A stretch of DNA of 18,115 nt from assembly GCA_964640305.1 (NCBI GenBank), contig CAZXFF010000041.1, forward strand, positions 1-18,115. Direction: 5' to 3'. Shown here piece by piece: positions 16,117 through 18,115 of this stretch (positions are counted from its first letter, which is position 1; the number at the start of each line of letters is the position of its first letter). The notes below the pieces were generated by a model. That model saw only the letters and a program-made list of their open reading frames with translations, ran no database searches and was not told the DNA's origin. This stretch comes from Coprenecus sp964640305 (GTDB lineage: Bacteria > Bacteroidota > Bacteroidia > Bacteroidales > UBA932). A program made the position numbers and the translations under genes.

Positions 16117-17439
16117 TTATTCTGCTTTCAGGTAGTCTATTCTGATGGTTTTGTCGCCGTATATCCATTCACCTTTTGTGAAACCGGACGGTATTGCATC
16201 ATTCCCGAACCATGCCGTTACGGGGAAGACGGAAATACCATCACCGGGATTGCCATTGCAAAGCAGATAGTTCAGTTCTGTGTTTCTGCTTATATCCAGT
16301 TTGGTCAGCTGGTTGTTGTGGCAGTTTAAATATGTCATATCAGTATTGTTGGTCACGTCCAGAGCAGTCAGCTGATTATTGCTGCAGGACAACAAGATAA
16401 GTGCAGTATTCTTGCTTACGTCCAGGGTGGTCAGCTGATTGTTGTAGCAGGACAGATCTACCAATTCGTTATTGTTGGTCACGTCCAGAGCAGTCAGCTG
16501 ATTATTCTGGCAGGATAGTTTTTTAAGTGCAGTATTCTTGCTTACTTCCAATGCTGTAAGCAGGTTGGAACTGCAGTGTAAATCTACGAGTGCATTGTTT
16601 TTGCCTACCTCCAGAGTGCTCAGCTGATTGCTTTGGCAGTGCAATGCTGCCAGGAGAGTATTGCTGCTCAAATCCAGAACGGGCAACTGGTTGTTGTAGC
16701 AGAACAGATGTCTCAGTTCAGTATTGTTGTTTATATCCAGTTCTGTAATCTGATTATGCTGGCAGTACAGATCTGTAAGTTCAGTATTGTTTGTTGCATC
16801 CAGAGTGGTCAGCTGGTTGTTTGAGCAAGACAGGAATTTTAAGTGAGTATTCTTGCTTATGTCCAGCTCAGTCAATCGGTTGTTGGCACAGTTCAGGGTA
16901 TCCAGAGAAGCAAAGTATTCAATACCTCTCAAAGATGTCAGAGGTCCGCAATTATCCAGGGTCTCGGAAATATCGAGTTTTGTTATTCCGGTTATGTCTT
17001 TTGGCAGTATCTTTTCTTCATCGGAGATATACCCCCTTTCTTTCAGAATGCGGACAAACTCCGGGTCGAAGAGCGGAGCAAGATTCGGAGTTTTTTCCTG
17101 AGTGACTTTGAGTGTCTGTATCTTGTCTCCGTATTGTATATCGATATGGGCAATACGCAATTCCTCTCTGTAGTTCTCGTCTGCTGTCACTTCTATTGTC
17201 TGCTCTCCTGCAGTTCCTCTAGCGGGTGTAACTGTCAGCCATTCAGTATCTGTATTTTCGTAAGTTATGCTAAGGGCCCATTCAACGTTGGTCTTGAATG
17301 AGACGTTTGCCGTCCGCCCTTCAATGGCTCCAAGTGTATATTCTGTCTGTCCGACTGTGAGTTCAGGAAGCGGGTCTTTTTCTTGGCACCCTGCAAGTGC
17401 AAAAACGCACAACATGATCAGTAGGTGGATTTTTTTCAT
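16117..17439 (-). CDS. BACON-domain leucine-rich-repeat lipoprotein
   Basis: This 440-residue protein has a lipoprotein signal peptide with LAGC lipobox (Cys18) followed by QEKD, so it is probably anchored in the outer membrane. Residues about 27-116 form a BACON-type immunoglobulin-like domain (WLTVTPARGTAGEQTIEV and the final LKVTQEK are typical). A linker (117-178) leads into ten consecutive 21-residue repeats at 192-401 with consensus LDvskNTaLxxLxCxNNQLT, preceded by a partial unit; every unit keeps the central cysteine or its position. The last 39 residues cap the array. Such proteins usually bind glycans or proteins at the surface; no enzymatic domain is present. It is a single-gene transcript with a -7 box upstream and the shared terminator downstream. 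Function is unknown beyond a binding role inferred from architecture. Confidence 0.9.
   Translation of the reverse strand: MKKIHLLIMLCVFALAGCQEKDPLPELTVGQTEYTLGAIEGRTANVSFKTNVEWALSITYENTDTEWLTVTPARGTAGEQTIEVTADENYREELRIAHIDIQYGDKIQTLKVTQEKTPNLAPLFDPEFVRILKERGYISDEEKILPKDITGITKLDISETLDNCGPLTSLRGIEYFASLDTLNCANNRLTELDISKNTHLKFLSCSNNQLTTLDATNNTELTDLYCQHNQITELDINNNTELRHLFCYNNQLPVLDLSSNTLLAALHCQSNQLSTLEVGKNNALVDLHCSSNLLTALEVSKNTALKKLSCQNNQLTALDVTNNNELVDLSCYNNQLTTLDVSKNTALILLSCSNNQLTALDVTNNTDMTYLNCHNNQLTKLDISRNTELNYLLCNGNPGDGISVFPVTAWFGNDAIPSGFTKGEWIYGDKTIRIDYLKAE
16237..16866 (-). repeat. Ten 63-bp tandem repeats encoding the LRR array
   Basis: The coding repeats have a strict 63-base period. Similarity is higher at a 126-base period: a 36-base block starting at 16345 is repeated identically at 16471. 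Units alternate between VSKNTAL and VTNN versions, so part of the array seems to have grown by duplication of a two-unit block. Confidence 0.85.
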
Positions 17440-17482
17440 TTGCGTTGAATCTTGAATGAATAATATTGATTGCTTTAATCTG

Positions 17483-17490
17483 CAAATATA
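17483..17490 (-). promoter_or_regulatory. -7 promoter box for the LRR lipoprotein gene
   Basis: On the minus strand this reads TATATTTG, matching TAnnTTTG, 43 bases upstream of the ATG at 17439. No TTTG -33 element is apparent; the -33 position lies right at the edge of the first palindromic repeat arm (17511-17524). Confidence 0.6.
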
Positions 17491-17510
17491 TGGAAATTCC
17501 TAATCATTTT

Positions 17511-17869
17511 CCGCAGGTGAACCGGAGTGTTTTGTCTAACTTGCAGAGTGTTAGTGCTTTACCGCAAAGCGTGCGGTACACCTGCGGAAGCGCTTCGGCT
17601 GCCAATGTGCCCGAGAACACCTTCTCACCGCGGTGCGCCTTTCACTCCCCTCCGCAGGTGAACCGGCCCCTTTTCCATAACCCGCAGACTGCCAATACTT
17701 TACCATAAATATTGCGGTACACCTGCGGAAGCACTTCGGCAGCCGATGCGCCCGAGAACGCCCTCTCGCCGCGGTCCGTCCTCCAGCCCCCTTCGCAGGT
17801 GTACCGGCCTATTTCGTATAACCCGCAGAGTGCCAATGTTTTACCGCAAATCGTGCGGTACACCTGCGT
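17511..17869. repeat. Cluster of 141-bp tandem repeats with alternating palindromic arms
   Basis: Two full units (17511-17651, 17652-17792) and a 77-base partial unit (17793-17869) have an exact 141-base period. By hand count the first two agree at about 109 of 141 positions. Each unit begins with arm CCGCAGGTGAACCG (first base T and tenth base T in copy 3) and has the inverted arm CGGTACACCTGCGG 63 bases later: pairs 17511-17524/17574-17587, 17652-17665/17715-17728 and 17793-17805/17856-17868. Arms therefore alternate left-right six times, as in REP/BIME arrays. The intervening stretches are also conserved, ruling out a CRISPR. The unit length is a multiple of three and leaves reading frames open, but I see no reason to call a protein. 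No transposase lies inside. Confidence 0.85.
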
Positions 17870-17996
17870 CAAGACTCCCGACGGCAATGCGAACGACTTC
17901 CGTGGATTTAGGTACAAATAGGCTGCTGTTGTAGATGTCACAGTCTGGCAGGGTGGACTTTGCATCCGGCTTCTTGTGTATCTCGCTGACACCCAT
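17841..17996 (-). CDS. Small ORF of unknown status, 51 codons, ending inside the repeat arm
   Basis: An ATG at 17996 opens a 51-codon frame beginning MGVSEIHKKPDAKST and ending in GVPHDLR with the stop inside the last repeat unit. Composition up to about residue 43 looks protein-like (charged and hydrophobic residues mixed, few rare-type runs), unlike the cysteine/arginine-rich frames that run through the repeats. The last nine residues are encoded by repeat sequence. No promoter motif or ribosome site is evident and I do not recognise the family. It may be a gene fragment cut by the repeat, a genuine small gene, or chance. A 126-residue frame over the same DNA (17642-18022) looks like a by-product of the repeats. 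Confidence 0.25.
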   Translation of the reverse strand: MGVSEIHKKPDAKSTLPDCDIYNSSLFVPKSTEVVRIAVGSLDAGVPHDLR

Positions 17997-18069
17997 GGTG
18001 TTGTAATTTCATATGTGTGCAAACCCTCCCCGAAAACACGCCAAAAGACCCGAATTCAGGGGACTGAGG
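17997..18069. other. Non-coding stretch between the repeat cluster and the IS end
   Basis: Together with 17870-17996 this makes about 200 bases without a convincing gene. Apart from the weak small ORF I see no RNA gene, promoter motif or hairpin here. Confidence 0.4.
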
Positions 18070-18115
18070 TGTACCAAAAAAGTTGGACACAAGCGAGAGA
18101 AAGATGAAAGAGATC
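18070..18115 (+). mobile_element. Probable left end of an IS3-family insertion sequence (truncated by window)
   Basis: The sequence TGTACCAAAAAAGTTGGACA starting at 18070 resembles the terminal inverted repeats of IS3-family elements, which begin with TG and commonly contain an AAAAAGTTGGACA block. An ATG follows at 18104 behind GAGAGAAAG, matching where the first transposase frame (OrfA) starts. The other end and any target duplication lie outside the window, so the exact boundary could be a few bases to the left. Confidence 0.6.
18104..18115 (+). CDS. Start of putative IS3-type transposase OrfA (partial, four codons)
   Basis: Only MKEI is inside the window. The call rests on the adjacent IS3-like terminal sequence and a purine-rich ribosome-binding site (GAGAGAAAG) directly upstream, not on protein similarity. 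Confidence 0.4.

Noticed and set aside
17511..17869. Possible CRISPR array
   Set aside because: The stretches between the arms are conserved between units and unequal in length (about 35-50 bases inside, about 64 outside), and no cas gene is present.
17511..17869. Possible integron attC sites
   Set aside because: The palindromic arms lack the GTTRRRY/RYYYAAC core sites and there is no integrase or cassette structure.
17642..18022. 126-residue minus-strand frame across the repeats
   Set aside because: Its 47-residue periodicity follows from the 141-base DNA repeat being a multiple of three; both strands stay open and the composition (rich in Cys, Arg, Gly) is unlike a normal protein.

Overview
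The window looks like a chromosomal segment from a member of the Bacteroidetes, most likely Bacteroidales. Several start sites are preceded by the Bacteroidetes -7 promoter motif TAnnTTTG. Genes are generally not preceded by Shine-Dalgarno sequences and often have A-rich leaders. The gene set also fits: an exported GH2 beta-galactosidase, an exported tricorn-type peptidase, and a BACON/leucine-rich-repeat lipoprotein. I cannot assign a genus from the sequence alone.

Layout. (1) 13-3378 (+): large secreted GH2 beta-galactosidase, with the left edge of the window 12 bases upstream. (2) 3400-8438 (-): four genes, transcribed in the order nhaC-type Na+/H+ antiporter, pgk, BASS-family symporter, PlsC-like acyltransferase. 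The last three are tightly packed (13 and 1 base gaps) and pgk has its own promoter. A perfect-looking hairpin sits between the convergent beta-galactosidase and acyltransferase genes. (3) 8439-8520: divergent promoter region with a -7 box on each strand; the rightward one is so close to its gene that the mRNA is probably leaderless. (4) 8521-16022 (+): an RlmI-like methyltransferase, then lgt, trxB, an L-cysteine desulfidase/serine dehydratase-like Fe-S enzyme and a tricorn-type S41 peptidase. The last four are separated by 15, 18 and 25 bases and probably form one operon behind a promoter at 9457-9489. (5) 16044-16076: a strong hairpin terminator shared with the convergent lipoprotein gene. 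(6) 16117-17439 (-): BACON plus LRR lipoprotein with ten 21-residue repeats. (7) 17511-17869: two and a half copies of a 141-bp tandem unit whose 14-base arms alternate in orientation. (8) 17841-18115: a small ORF of unknown status, a short unassigned stretch, and the probable left end of an IS3-type insertion sequence running off the window.

Most of the window is housekeeping and envelope biology: glycolysis, ion transport, phospholipid acylation, lipoprotein maturation, thiol redox, cysteine or serine catabolism and periplasmic proteolysis. The accessory character is confined to the last 2 kb (repeat-expanded lipoprotein, palindromic repeat cluster, IS end). I found no convincing new multi-gene defence or biosynthetic system. 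The palindromic repeat cluster is the least explained structure.
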